In this document: positions 52,401-63,230 of the stretch, one piece after another
Layout of the letters: every line of letters starts with the position of its first letter
Position numbering within the stretch: position 1 is the stretch's first letter
Assembly (NCBI GenBank): GCA_000149265.1
Contig: CH003126.1
Coordinates: 1,495,688 to 1,559,687, forward strand
Origin: Ciona savignyi
Taxonomy: Eukaryota > Chordata > Ascidiacea > Phlebobranchia > Cionidae
Direction: 5' to 3'
Length of the DNA stretch: 64,000 nt
Notes under the pieces: model-generated
Told to the model about the DNA's origin: nothing
Database searches by the model: none
Seen by the model: the letters and a program-made list of their open reading frames with translations, nothing else
Program-made: the position numbers and the translations under genes

Positions 52401-55178
52401 ACTTGGACAACTAGATAATTCTAGTTTTCTAATTAGACTAATTAGAGCGAAATGCCGGTAATCTAATTCTAATCTAATTTGTGAAATGTTTTTATGCTCT
52501 AATTTTAATTCTAATCTAGTTTTCAGTTTTCCCAAAAATGCTACTTTGTCCAACGACGTTTTTGAGCAAGTGTTACAAAATATTCCTCGTTCAGGGAAAA
52601 CCAGTGCCAAGCCATCATCGCATTGCTTGCATCGTATAGTCATAGTAATTGTTGTTAATGAATAGTGGCCATAGCGACATAGTAGCTTGAAGGCTATAGT
52701 CAGTTCAATATATTGCAGGCTGAGGCTGGCAGCGTGTATTCCATATGAACAACTGAACCCCTTATAACTGACGATTAATACTAAAAAAATCGAATTAAAT
52801 GTCTACTTCTTAGAATGTAGGCCTACCCCATTCGGCACTACATACGTATACAAAATGTAGGGCTCATGACAAACATTTGTTATCCAAAATCGCGTGTGAT
52901 TATGACACCCCAATTACACGCAACACAGAGGGTCTTAAAAATTTCGACACTCACAGAACCGCAGCCCTGCCGAGAAAAGATAAATTGTCTTTCTTCACAC
53001 TTTAAACCATATGGCTAGTGATTTATTTAGTCACTAGAAAAATTAATATTGCTTTAGATGCCCTGTTAAATTAAAAAATCTATACCCATCATAAAAAATC
53101 CAAAGAAATCATGAAACATTGTAGGGATTCAGTTGTTAGTCGTTCAGTTGTAAAGAAGTTCAGTCAAAAGGGGTTTAGATGAAAGTGATTCAAGTGTAAG
53201 GGTTTATTTGTAGGGGTTTAGTTGGTGGGCTGCAGTTGTAAAGGGGTTTAGCTGTAAAGGGGTTCAATTGAAAGGGGTTCAGTCGAAAGGGGTTCAGTTG
53301 AAAGTGATTCAGGTGTAGGGGGTTCATTTGTAGGGGTTCAGTTGTAAGTGGTTTAGTTGTAAAGAGGTTCAGTTGAAAGGGGTTCAGTTGTGAAGGGGTT
53401 CAGTTGAAAGGGGTTCAGTTGAAAGGGCGTGCAGTTAAAAGGGGTTCAGTTGAAAGGGGTTCAGTTGTAGGGGTTCAGTTGTAGGAGTTCAGTTGTAGGG
53501 GTTCAGTTGTAAGTGGTTCAGTTGTAATGGGGTTCAGTCGAAAGTGATTCAGGTTTAAGGGGTTCATTTGTAGAGGTTCAGTTGTAACTTGTAAGTGGTT
53601 TAGCTGTAAAGAGGTTCAGTTGAAAGTGGTTCCGTTGCAAGGATTTCTGTTGTAAAAAGGCTCAGTTGTAAGGGGTTCAGTTATAAGGGGTTCAGTTGTA
53701 GGGGTTCAGTTGTAAAGGGGTTTAGTTGTGAAGGTGTTTAGTTGTAAAGTGGTTTAGTTGTAAAGCGGTTTAGTTCTAAAGGGGTTTAGTTGTAAAGGGG
53801 TTTAGTTGTAAGGGGTTTAGTTGTAAAGGGGGTTCAGTTGAAAGTGGGTTAGTTGTAAGGGGTTCAGTTGTAGGGGTTCAGTTGTAAGGGGTTTAGTTGT
53901 AGGGGTTCAGTTGTAGGGGTTCAGTTGTAGGGGTTCAGTTGTAACTTATAAGTGGATCAGTTGTGCAGGGGTTCAGTTAAAAGGGTTCAGTTGTAGAGGG
54001 GTTTAGTTGTACAGAGGTTCAATTTTAGGGGTTCAGTTGTAAAGGGTTCGGTTGACTGGTGACCAGCAACGTGACAATTAGTGATATTGCATTTCGTTTA
54101 GTGATTTTGGGAGAAGTTTTAGTGATGTTGGAGAAGGGCAAGAAACGAGTTTTTTAGACTGTCGCAGATTTAGAACGAAATTGAGGTAAAAACATTTGTT
54201 GAGAATTTTTCTTCAATTTCCAAGTTTTTGCGAAATCAGTTATTCTAATTCTAATCTAATTTGGGAAAAACTGTGTAGCTCTAATTTTAATTCTAATCTA
54301 ATTTTGAAAAACTGTGAAGCTCCAATTTTAAATCTAATCTAATTTTAAAAAGCCGAAAAATTTCTAGTTGTCCAAGTCTGGTGTGCAGTGTGCAAACGTC
54401 CACACAATCTCCTTTTTATTACTGTTTTACCAAAATCTTAAACAAACATATGATTCTATCCTAAATCTATTGTGTCTGTCAGCTAAAATATCTATCTACG
54501 TAACATAGGGTCGGCTACATAACAAAAAATGTACTGACAGTAAATTACCCGAGGTCCAGAGGTAGGTTTACAGGTTTGTTGTGAAATTACCCAAGTGTGC
54601 AAATACGCAGGGGAAAAAAACTCAAGTGTGCAGCTGCCGTAATTTCCATACTGGACAGCATCCAAACAGGGGAAAACTAAAAGGAGGGAAAGCGGGAAGA
54701 CGGAAAGGAGGGAAACTGCATGCTAAAATAAAGATTATGACACTAGGGTTAGTTTTAAACATGGGGCTAGAGTTAGGGTTAGTCTTGGGGTTGAGATTAG
54801 TGTTTAGGGATGGGTTTAAATTAGTTTCCGTAATTTTAGTGAGCAGCTTCCCTCCTTTTAGCGTTGCCCATCCAAACGTTATATATTGATACACTTTAAC
54901 GTATCTACGGTGTAATGTATTTCCCAATTTACTATTTCTGAAAAAAATTAGTTCTATTTCAAACACGGTTTTCTAGAACTATTGTTGAGACTGGCTCTGC
55001 CCCTTAAAACTTATATATTTGGATTTTACAGCTCTTTTTTAGCCAATATTTTGTTTTTACTGTAATGTGTAAAACTGTAGATTAATTAACTCATCGTTAC
55101 CTTTATTAAAGAGCAGAGCAGACATGCCCGCATATTCCGCAAACTTTTAGGAACCGTTTCCATCGACGCGTTTGCCAT
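49416..55178 (-). CDS. SUPT4H1: Transcription elongation factor SPT4, complete, 4 exons
   Basis: Small zinc protein that pairs with SPT5 to form DSIF, controlling RNA polymerase II pausing and elongation in the nucleus. Exons: 55178-55101, 51431-51325, 50648-50593 and 49543-49416 (stop TAA 49418-49416). Phases are 0, 2 and 1, giving 122 aa against 117 in human. The zinc ligands are Cys19, Cys22 ([10 protein letters not shown]), Cys36 and Cys39 (DGCENC). Further matches are [26 protein letters not shown] and [15 protein letters not shown], ending in [12 protein letters not shown]. The N-terminus [11 protein letters not shown] has a second ATG at 55163 that would also fit. The last exon was found because it reads in a frame without its own start codon. 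An AATAAA on the minus strand at 49191-49186 is a good poly(A) signal. Introns 1 to 3 are packed with mobile elements. Confidence 0.95.
49588..49868 (+). mobile_element. SINE-A copy, SPT4 intron 3
   Basis: Antisense to SPT4, its head ending 44 bp from the last exon's acceptor. The tail has two GATAAACATTAATATCC units. A short (TG)n run sits at 49785-49800. Confidence 0.9.
50186..50472. mobile_element. Non-autonomous hAT MITE with perfect 8-bp target duplication
   Basis: The termini are CAGGGGTTCTTAAC and its inverse GTTAAGAACCCCTG. Both flanks carry GTATAAAC (50178-50185 and 50473-50480). The 287-bp interior has no transposase. The 8-bp duplication and CAGGGG ends are the hAT hallmark. Confidence 0.92.
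50751..51034 (-). mobile_element. SINE-A copy, left half of an inverted pair
   Basis: Nearly full antisense copy, from ATATTCATGTTTATCC to GGTTGAAAGGCGTCGCACTA, inside SPT4 intron 2. Confidence 0.92.
51035..51266 (+). mobile_element. SINE-A copy, right half of an inverted pair
   Basis: Starts inside the body (AGTCGGTTGTGTCCTTGGGC) right where the antisense copy ends and runs to the ATCCTATACTATCCTAATC tail. Confidence 0.92.
51839..51905 (+). mobile_element. SINE-A tail fragment, SPT4 intron 1
   Basis: Only CCCCCTTGGTTTTCCCATTC and a TCCTATCCTATCCTAAT tail remain. Confidence 0.7.
51957..52167. mobile_element. Fold-back MITE-like element with telomere-like interior
   Basis: The 25-bp ends at 51957-51981 and 52143-52167 are inverted (tctaattactacagtattgc against tctaattattccagatttgc). 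The interior has CCCTAAC/TAACCC-like words and shares GATTAGTGTTT-GGG with 54668-54868. The flanks GATGCC and GATACC may be a decayed target duplication. Confidence 0.6.
52398..54380. mobile_element. hAT-like element, 1983 bp, filled by a minisatellite
   Basis: The termini are CAGACTTGGACAACTAGA and its inverse, flanked by a perfect 8-bp duplication GTGTGCAG (52390-52397 and 54381-54388). Subterminal repeats of TTCTAATCTAATTTT type lie inside each end. The middle (53128-54052) is a minisatellite. There is no intact transposase. It lies in SPT4 intron 1. Confidence 0.88.
53128..54052 (+). repeat. Degenerate minisatellite inside the hAT-like element
   Basis: Dozens of 13-19 bp units around GGGGTTCAGTTGTAAA, alternating GTTCAGTTGAAAG and GTTTAGTTGTAAAG variants. 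Confidence 0.95.
54668..54868. mobile_element. Short inverted-repeat element with 8-9 bp target duplication
   Basis: The ends read AGGGGAAAACTAAAAGGAGG and, inverted, GGCAACGCTAAAAGGAGG. CATCCAAAC flanks both sides (54659-54667 and 54869-54877). The interior has GGGTTAG-like words. The superfamily is uncertain (9-bp duplication suggests Mutator-like; 8-bp would suit hAT). Confidence 0.65.
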
Positions 55179-55200
55179 GGTTCTACTGTATCAGGATAAA
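55179..55200 (-). promoter_or_regulatory. Candidate trans-splice acceptor just upstream of the SPT4 start
   Basis: On the minus strand the bases before the ATG read ttaatttatcctgatacag followed by seven bases and ATG. A polypyrimidine-like stretch plus AG only 7 nt from the start codon is what an SL trans-splice acceptor looks like in tunicates, where leader trans-splicing is known. It could instead be an ordinary cis acceptor with an unseen 5' UTR exon. Confidence 0.35.
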
Positions 55201-55507
55201 TTAAATTAGTTTATAATCTGAATACGAATCATACAAACAAATGGTCTGTAAAATTATAAAAAAGGCAGTTACAGAATTTTTACTGGTTAAAAATAACATA
55301 AGTTTTTAGTTCATATGCATTACTTATATGAAGGGGAAGTCCCATAATACAAATGTTAAAACAGATGGGATGTAGTAAATTAACTCTGCTCGCAAGAAAG
55401 TATACAAACAAGAAAATATATAGGCAGTAAAAATTTGGTTAAAATAGAAAAGAAATATGTATACAATAAGATGTATAATTTAATTATCTAAAATGGGATA
55501 TAATGTA

Positions 55508-55724
55508 TTGTCCGATCGGTTAGTTTAGCGGGTTAAACCCAGCGGATTAATGGGTTCTACCAAATTGAAGGAACGTGTGAATACAACAAAACACTCTGCA
55601 ATGGCTCCCGTAAACCGATGGTAGGCGCGAGGTAATCCGACGACTGCTCGTGTGTTAACCCACTTGGTTTTCCCATTTACGGGGATGAACATGAATATCC
55701 GGGGATAAACATGAATATCCATAA
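55508..55724 (+). mobile_element. SINE-A copy, internally deleted
   Basis: The head joins directly to AACCCAGCGGATTAATGGGT. The tail holds two GATGAACATGAATATCC / GATAAACATGAATATCC units. Confidence 0.88.
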
Positions 55725-56720
55725 ATCTGACCTGAGTTCTTCAAGTACTTAGACTACGAATTTACTTCGTCTCGGAAGGTTTCTTAATTGTATCTTATAA
55801 ACTAATTCAGTAAAACACATACAGTTAAACTGATTGACTGGGCATGCCTGGGGCAGCGCCCCAGTAGGCGATTTATTTTGGTCCTTATTCCAAAACGCAT
55901 TTTTGATAAAACAACATGCAAAGACTTTTATACACAAAACATCAGCTTGCCATACGTATGACGTGGGGATATTCCGTTGGCACGCACAGAAAGTGAGGCA
56001 CAAAGGTTTTTAGAACAGGCGCACACAGCTGTGCAGCGTGCAATAATGGCTTACTTAAACAATTTAACAACTCTTAATATAATGTGCAACAAATATTACA
56101 CAAGCCGCTAATGTCACTACAACTTATTAGTCATCTTAAAACGGACATAATTGGTTATTTAATGTACAATCGGCCGAAATTTTTCAAAATAACAAAATAA
56201 CGTTCAAAACAATAAAATAAGGATTAAACAAATTAGTTCAACATAAGCCGAGGCTTTGATGTTTAAAATTCAAGTCGGACAATTACATTTTCGAAATCAA
56301 GCAATTGATATAAGGTTAGGAAGCCTTCTATATTTAGTCCACCACTCCCCGCGTGTTCGCAAATGTTAGAACATCGGGCATAATAGGATATTATAACAGA
56401 CATATCACTTTGTTCAGTCATCATGTCTGTTTCTTTATCTGCTACTTACAAAAACCTTCGTGCACAACGTTCAAGTATCTAGACTCTAGAGTATTACACT
56501 CGATCGTAAACCACCAGTTACGACAATGCTGCTGCAGGCTAGGAATGCAAAAGTATTGAAATAAACAAACTAGCACATGGATCCGCAATATTTTTGTATA
56601 TTTTTATTCCAACAGCATTTTACTACTATAAGTTGGTGGTAAAGGTATGTTAGATTGTTTGTATTTCGCACAATCTTCCTCTGCGACAGGTAAAACCGAG
56701 ACAACTTTATATCGATTTTA

Positions 56721-57225
56721 TAGTCTGGTTGATTAGTGTGTCGCCTTTCAACCAAAGGTTTGTAGGTTCGAAAATGGTCGCTAGCCATTTGGTTGTGTCC
56801 TTGGACAAGGCACTTAACATATATAACACACAGCAATAGCTCAGGTAACCCGACGGTGGGCGTGAGGTGATCTGACGATTGCCCGTGTGTTAACCCCCTT
56901 GGTTAGTTTAGTTTAGTTTATTTTTTGTTTCAACGATGAAAACACGAAGCGGGACTATTGATAAAAATTTGGACGGGAAAAACGGCAAAAACGACAGTCG
57001 TAAGAAAACGTCTAAAAAAGAAATATACTATTAAAATTCGGTATAATTTGACGTGGCCGCTATACCCAAATAAAAAATAAAAAAATTAAAATATTTAAAA
57101 AAAAAATTAATTAATTAATTGCTTATAAAATAAAAATTGCACTATAACACTAATTCTCTAAGAAAAGTGTGCGGGTTTTCCAATTTACGGGGATAAAGAA
57201 TGTCCTATACTATTCTAATCTATAA
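56721..57225 (+). mobile_element. SINE-A copy interrupted by a repeat family C insertion
   Basis: The head and body run to AACCCCCTTGG at 56902; the tail TTTTCCAATTTACGGGGATA resumes at about 57174. About 270 bp lie between. Confidence 0.8.
56903..57075 (+). repeat. Repeat family C, copy 2, inserted in a SINE-A
   Basis: Starts TTAGTTTAGTTTAGTTTATT and contains GACGGGAAAAACGGCAAAAA followed by CGACAGTCGTAAG; an AT-rich simple stretch follows to about 57160. Confidence 0.65.
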
Positions 57226-59310
57226 TTTCCTGGTATTAATGCAAAAGTTTTAGTTATTCGATTGAATGACTGAAATCTAAATTGTGTCTTGAATGCTGAA
57301 TATATATACGACTGGCTCGGTAAGGCTTTTAAATGTCCTAAATAAGATTTAAGATCTCAGGCGCTATCGTGAAAAGAAGCTAAATCCCTAAAACAGTGCG
57401 ATTTAGTTTTTAACGGCTTCGCGGAATTGCTCTGGGTTTAGTTCATAAATTTCTGTTTTTACAAATCTTGGTCATGTTTTCTAGCAATTCTAAAGTTTGT
57501 ATCGTTTCGATCACTCCCTTTAATACTTTAATTCCGGGGCGATATAGCATTCCTGTAAAAATCATTATTTAGGAACAAATCTTTATTTTTGGGTTATTTT
57601 CCTATACGTAATGTTTTTATTTCTTTTAAGTGGAAAAGCAGTGGCTAACGCACTAACATTCCAGAAAATATGATTAAAACTGAAGGGTCTGTTTAAGCGC
57701 TATGCCTTAAAAAACTACATTTAAAAACAAAAAAATACCGTTTTGGTTTTAAACGTTTATCACCCAAGACTTTGCTTATTTGATATCTAGACCATGTGTC
57801 CAACTCTAACAAATGACAAATTTTCATTGCAATTCCAATACCTCTTCTGGTAGATATTAGGGCAAATTGTGCTACTAAAGAGATTAATATCAGTTCCCTA
57901 GTCCGTCACTTATTTTACATTTAAAGTTGGTTACTAGTTCCGGTTTCCTATTACATCATATACTTTAGATGCAATTTAATTACCGGTAACATTTTCATAG
58001 TTCATAAATCATTATACAGGTAAAGTCGGTTACCGGTTCCCTATTGCGTCACGTATTCTGCATCTAGGGATGGTTTCATATTCCATTACTTATTAATAAT
58101 ATTTTATCACTATTTATATTAACATGTTGAATACAATTATTTTTTTCGTACCAAAGATCTAAAAGAGCAATTACAGGTACAAATACAAGTTGAAAAACTT
58201 AAGAGTGTCCACCTTTTAAGCAGCACTATTTTTACACTACGACCCGTGGGTCAAATTTAGCGCGCCAGGTCTTTTATTCTGGCCCTCCGGATGTTATTGA
58301 CATTTTGCAAGTCTAAATAGCGATATCACAGCTAAATTATGATGTTACAGCTACATATTAAATTATGGTGTCACAACTATACTTGTGCATCTCTTGACAT
58401 AATGGTATATTTTGGTTTTAACCAGAAATATACCATGTTTCTTAGTTTTATTTTTTTTTCTTAATATTTATAAACTATATGTGAGTAGCGGCTTGATCAG
58501 TTTAAGAATGAAATGAATAAGGCATGAATTTCGCTATTCACTTCTGTGTGCCCACTAGAGTCATTTTACTCTCGTAACTTTATAATTTGAATGGAAACAG
58601 TCTATTACTCGATAGTAGTTTAGTTATCCAAGTCTTAGGTATCATCCCTGGAGGGATTGTGTAAAGTTGTGAGGAAATTTTTAGGATAATGGAATCAAAA
58701 CTGCACGAAAACGTGGACTGCACGCTGTGTATAGATACTCGTGGAGAGTGTCTGTTACACAAACATTTTTTGTTTTCACATTGGACGTAAATACACGAAT
58801 TACGTATGCCACGGTGGGAGTGCATATAGAATGTTACACCTATGATGGCAGTAAGTCTAAGTCATCATGAGTCACAGCCAGCAAAGTAGTGAATATGATA
58901 ATATAGAGGCAGGATACCAAATATTTATACGTAACGTAGAACCATGCCGTGGACTAGCATATACAGCAAAAAACAATTGTAGGCGTAGAGAAACTAGAAC
59001 CGTGTATTTATGGCATTTGAAGCTTTAATAAACGCCTATTTGCTATAAATATTAATTTTTAAGTAGGCTGCACATTGCTAGATTGTAAGAGTTCCAATTA
59101 GAAATGGAAGCTGTATATGAAGGAGAATGTACAGCCGGTGTAGGTAGCATACCCGCTGTAGCACAAATAATTTAAATAAACAAGGTAAAAACTAATAAAT
59201 TAGTGTTGATCCAATTTCAACACAGGTCAGAATAAATAAATACTTTTTTGATTGATATGGATGTTAAGCATAATATTGAACGATTTAGGCCGAATGGTTA
59301 ACGCAATCGA
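57161..59310 (+). repeat. Tandem duplication, copy 1 (about 2.15 kb)
   Basis: Runs from AAGAAAAGTGTGCGGG to GGCCGAATGGTTAACGCAAT. It is highly similar along its whole length to 59330-61426, with small indels. It begins inside the SINE-A tail. No conserved ORF: frames open in one copy shift in the other. Confidence 0.93.
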
Positions 59311-59329
59311 AGATTTACTAATCCTCGAA

Positions 59330-61426
59330 GAAAAATGTGCGGGTTTTCCAATTTACGGGAATAAACATGAGTGTCCTATACTATTCTAATCTATAATTTT
59401 CTGGTATCAATGCAAAAGTTTTAGTTATTCGATTGAATGACTGAAATCTAAATTGTGTCTTGAATGCTGAATATTTGTACGACTGGCTCGGTAAGGCTTT
59501 TAAAAGTCCTAAATAAGATTTAGGATCTCAGGCGCTATCGTGAAAAGAAACTAAATCCCTAAAACTGCGCGATTTAGTTTTTAACGGCTTCGGGGAATTG
59601 CTTTGGGTTTAGTTCGTAAATTTATGTTTTTACAATCTGTGTCATGTTTTCTAGCAAATCTAAAGTTTGTATCGTTTCGATTACTCCCTTTAATACATTA
59701 ATTCCGGGGCGATATAGCATTCCTGTAAAAATCATTATTTAGGAACAAATCTTTATTTTTGGGTTATTTTCCTATACGTAATGTTTTTATTTCTTTTAAG
59801 TGGAAAAGCAGTGGCTAACGCACTAACATTCCAGAAAATACGATTAAAACTGAAGGGTCTGTTTAAGCGCCATGCCTAAAAAACTACATTTAAAACAAAA
59901 AAAGTACCGTTTTGGTTTTAAACGTTTATCACCCAAGACTTTGCTTATTTGATATCTAGACCATGTGTCCAACTCTAACAAATGACAAATTTTCATTGCA
60001 ATTCCAATACCTCTTTTGGTAGATATTAGGGCAAATTGTGGTACTAAAGAGATTAATATCAGTTCCCTAGTCCGTCACTAATTCAACATTTAAAGTTAGT
60101 TACTAGTTCCGGTTTCCTATTACATCACTTACTTTAGCTGCAACTTATTTACCGGTAACATTTTCATAGTTCATAAATCATTCTACAGTTGAAGTCGGTT
60201 ACCGGTTCCCTATTGCGTCACGTATTCTGCATTTAGGGATGGTTTCATATTCCATTACTTATTAATAATATTTCATTACTATTTATATTAACATGTTGAA
60301 TACAATTATTCTTTTTCGTACCAAAGATCTAAAACATTAATTACAGGTACAAATACAAGTTGAAAAACTTAAGAGTGTCCACCTTTTAATCAGCACTATT
60401 TTTACACTACGACCGTGGGCCAAATTTAGCGCGCCAGGTCTTTTATTCTGGCTCTCCGGATGTTTTTGACATTTTGCAAGTCTAAATAGCGATGTCATAG
60501 CTAAATTATGATGTTACTGCTACATGATAAATTATGGTGTCACAACTATACTTGTTTATCTCTTGACGTAATGGTACCATTTGGTTTTAACCAGAAATAT
60601 ACCATGTTTCTTCTTTAATTTTTTTATTAAAAATTTTTTAAAAAATTTAGTGAAAAACTATATGTGAGTAGCGGCTTGATCAGTGTAAGAATGAAATGAA
60701 TAAGGCATGAATTTCGCTTTATTCACTTCTGTGTGCCCACTAGAGTCATTTTACTCTCGTAACTTTATAATTTGAATGGAAACAGTCTATTACTCGATAG
60801 TAGTTAAGTTATCCGAGTCGGGGTATCATCCGCTGGAGGGAGTCTGTAAAGTTGTGAGGCAATTTTTAGGATAATGGAATTAAAACTGCTAAAAAACGTG
60901 GACTGGGCGCTGTGTAGATACTCGTGAAGAGTGTCTGTTATAAAAACATTTTTTGTTTTCACATTGGGCGTAAATACACGAATTACGTATGCCACGGTGG
61001 GAGTGCATATAGTATGTTACAGTTGTTGCACCTATGATGGTAGTAGGTCTAAGTCATCATGAGTTATAGCCAGGAAAGTAGTGAATGTGCGTAGGGAAAC
61101 TATAACCTTATGTTTAAATTTAAGGCTTTTGAAGGTTTAGTAAACGCCTATTTGCTATATATATTAATATTTGAGTGGGCTGCACATTGCTAGATTGTAA
61201 GAGTTCCAATAATAAGTGGTAGGTGTATATAAATGAGTATTGTATACAGCCGGTGTAGGTAGCATACCCACTATAACCAAATTTAAATAACCAAGGTAAA
61301 ACTAATAGATTAGTCATGACCCAATTTAACTCAGGTGAAGGATGCAGGATAATAAATACTTTTTTGATTGATATATTTATTGAGCATTATATTGAACGAT
61401 TTAGGCCGAATGGTTAACGCAATCGA
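59330..61426 (+). repeat. Tandem duplication, copy 2 (about 2.1 kb)
   Basis: The matching start (gcgggttttcc) is 2168 bp after copy 1 and the matching end (cgatttaggccgaatgg) 2116 bp after, so this copy is about 50 bp shorter. A roughly 20-bp spacer (59311-59329) separates the copies. Confidence 0.93.
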
Positions 61427-63230
61427 ATAATAGGAAAAGTTCTATATACAACCATTAGGCTCAAACATTAGTATTGCTCTAGTTGTACAAGTTAACATTA
61501 TTAAATCAATAATGCCATCGGATATGGCAATTTAATTAGCGCTGGATTTACGGAAATACGTATTGCCTACGTTGCTAATACATCTACATAATAAAATCCA
61601 TACCAAATCAGTGTTCGACATATCAGATGTTGTCAGTGACAAACACATACTCACTGACTCAACATTAAAGGCAAAGAGAATGGTATATGTATCTTTCGAG
61701 TCTGGATGTTTTTTTTTAGTAAAGGTCCAGGAAAAGTATGTTTAATGTGGTAGTGACGTCTGGTTCGATGTAGTGACAGAAACCAATTAATCCACCTGTA
61801 ACCAAGATAATTAAACAAATGCGAAGATGAGTTATAATTATGTATTTATACGTTATAAATTTGTTTTTTTTCCCAACTTTAATTTTACAAACACCTGAGG
61901 CGACTCCACCCAGTGAACAATGTGGTTTAACCCTTCGTAATAACAGAAATAAAGTTAACCAATGAGTTGAACTTTTTAGAGCTGTTAGCTAAAATGTATT
62001 AGTTAAGCACTGTCATTTTTTGAGAAAATCACGTGAGAAAAAAATATATAAGAAAGTGCGTATATAAGAACGATTACTGTTTTTCTCATTTTTGGCCGAT
62101 ATTCTTAGTTTTTAAATATTTTATGACTGAAAACAAGAATTCACCTTAAACTTAGAAATATAAAATAAAAAAGCATTAAATAAAACTAAAAATAGATAAA
62201 ACCGACTCATTATAACATACTGTCACCACATACATAAAAATACTGGTCATTCAAATTCGATTTAAATGAAGATAAAATTACAATATGAACCAACATACAA
62301 TATCCATTTCAACGCGCGTTTTCGTAATTTCCCATATACTCAACCACACGCAAACAGAAAAGAAGGAAATATCCAATCGATATAAGCTACTGTGTAATAA
62401 ATATGTTGCGGTTTATTTAGTCGTATTGTCATACAATCAATTTTTCATATCTTGATCACACACATATCTCGTCTTTTTTACGTCCAATGTGGGAACAAAC
62501 AAATGGTTTAATCATGTTAAATATTCTAGAAATATTAGTATTCTTTTTAGTTTTTAATTGTTACCAACGTGAATACTTAATTCAGAAAGCATGGATATCA
62601 AATTTTGAATTGGTAACACGGGAACCAATTAGTTCGTGCTTGCAGAAACAAGCGTTATACACCTTGTATAATACACACCAAAAGTAATTGGGTAAACTAG
62701 ACAATTCGTTCATTTGAATAAAAATATAGATATCAAGTTTGAATTGGTAACTCGGGACCCATTAAATTCAGCTTGCGGAAACAAACGTTTTACACATTGT
62801 ATAAGTTATACCAAGAGTGATCAGTTAGTTAGGAAATCGATCATTTGCGCATTCTGTAACGTATAGCGTATAGTTAACACGGGTTTTAAAAATAGTGTTG
62901 GTTACTCTTTCATAAAAATGAGTTTTAAAATCAGTGGTCGCACACACGTGGTTAACGCTCTCTAGTTTCTATATACATATAGATTGTGTGTCACGATATT
63001 TAAAGACGGAACAACCTCATGGATGCTTGTTTATGTTTAAAATAGAAACTAGTGTGACAGGTGAATATTAATCATTCACGTTTTAATAGATTTTATTTAT
63101 TTTACTCCGAAAAAATATTTTCCAAAAAATGGTTCGAGTTTAATTAACGACCATTGAAAATTAAGTGTCTGGAAATGTGGGCATGTAGCCGGTTTTATGG
63201 TTATTATTGGGATCTGTCGCTTTAGCTGCA

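Larger units (their letters stand above)
55187..63230. other. Gene-free region between SPT4 and the lectin gene
   Basis: Head-to-head spacing of the two genes. It contains SINE-A copies, repeat family C and the 2.1-kb tandem duplication. 61.4-63.2 kb is AT-rich unique DNA with nothing recognised apart from two short similar segments (about 62.59-62.69 and 62.73-62.82 kb). Confidence 0.6.

Noticed and set aside
53128-54052. Coding repeat protein
   Set aside because: Unit length varies between 13 and 19 bp, so no frame stays open through the array.
54730-54830. Interstitial telomere (TTAGGG)n
   Set aside because: The words are irregular (ggggttgagatt, tagggatggg) and sit between inverted ends of a small element.
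58580-60995. Similar minus-strand ORFs in both copies of the tandem duplication
   Set aside because: The frames shift between copies by small indels, which is opposite to what selection on a protein would leave.
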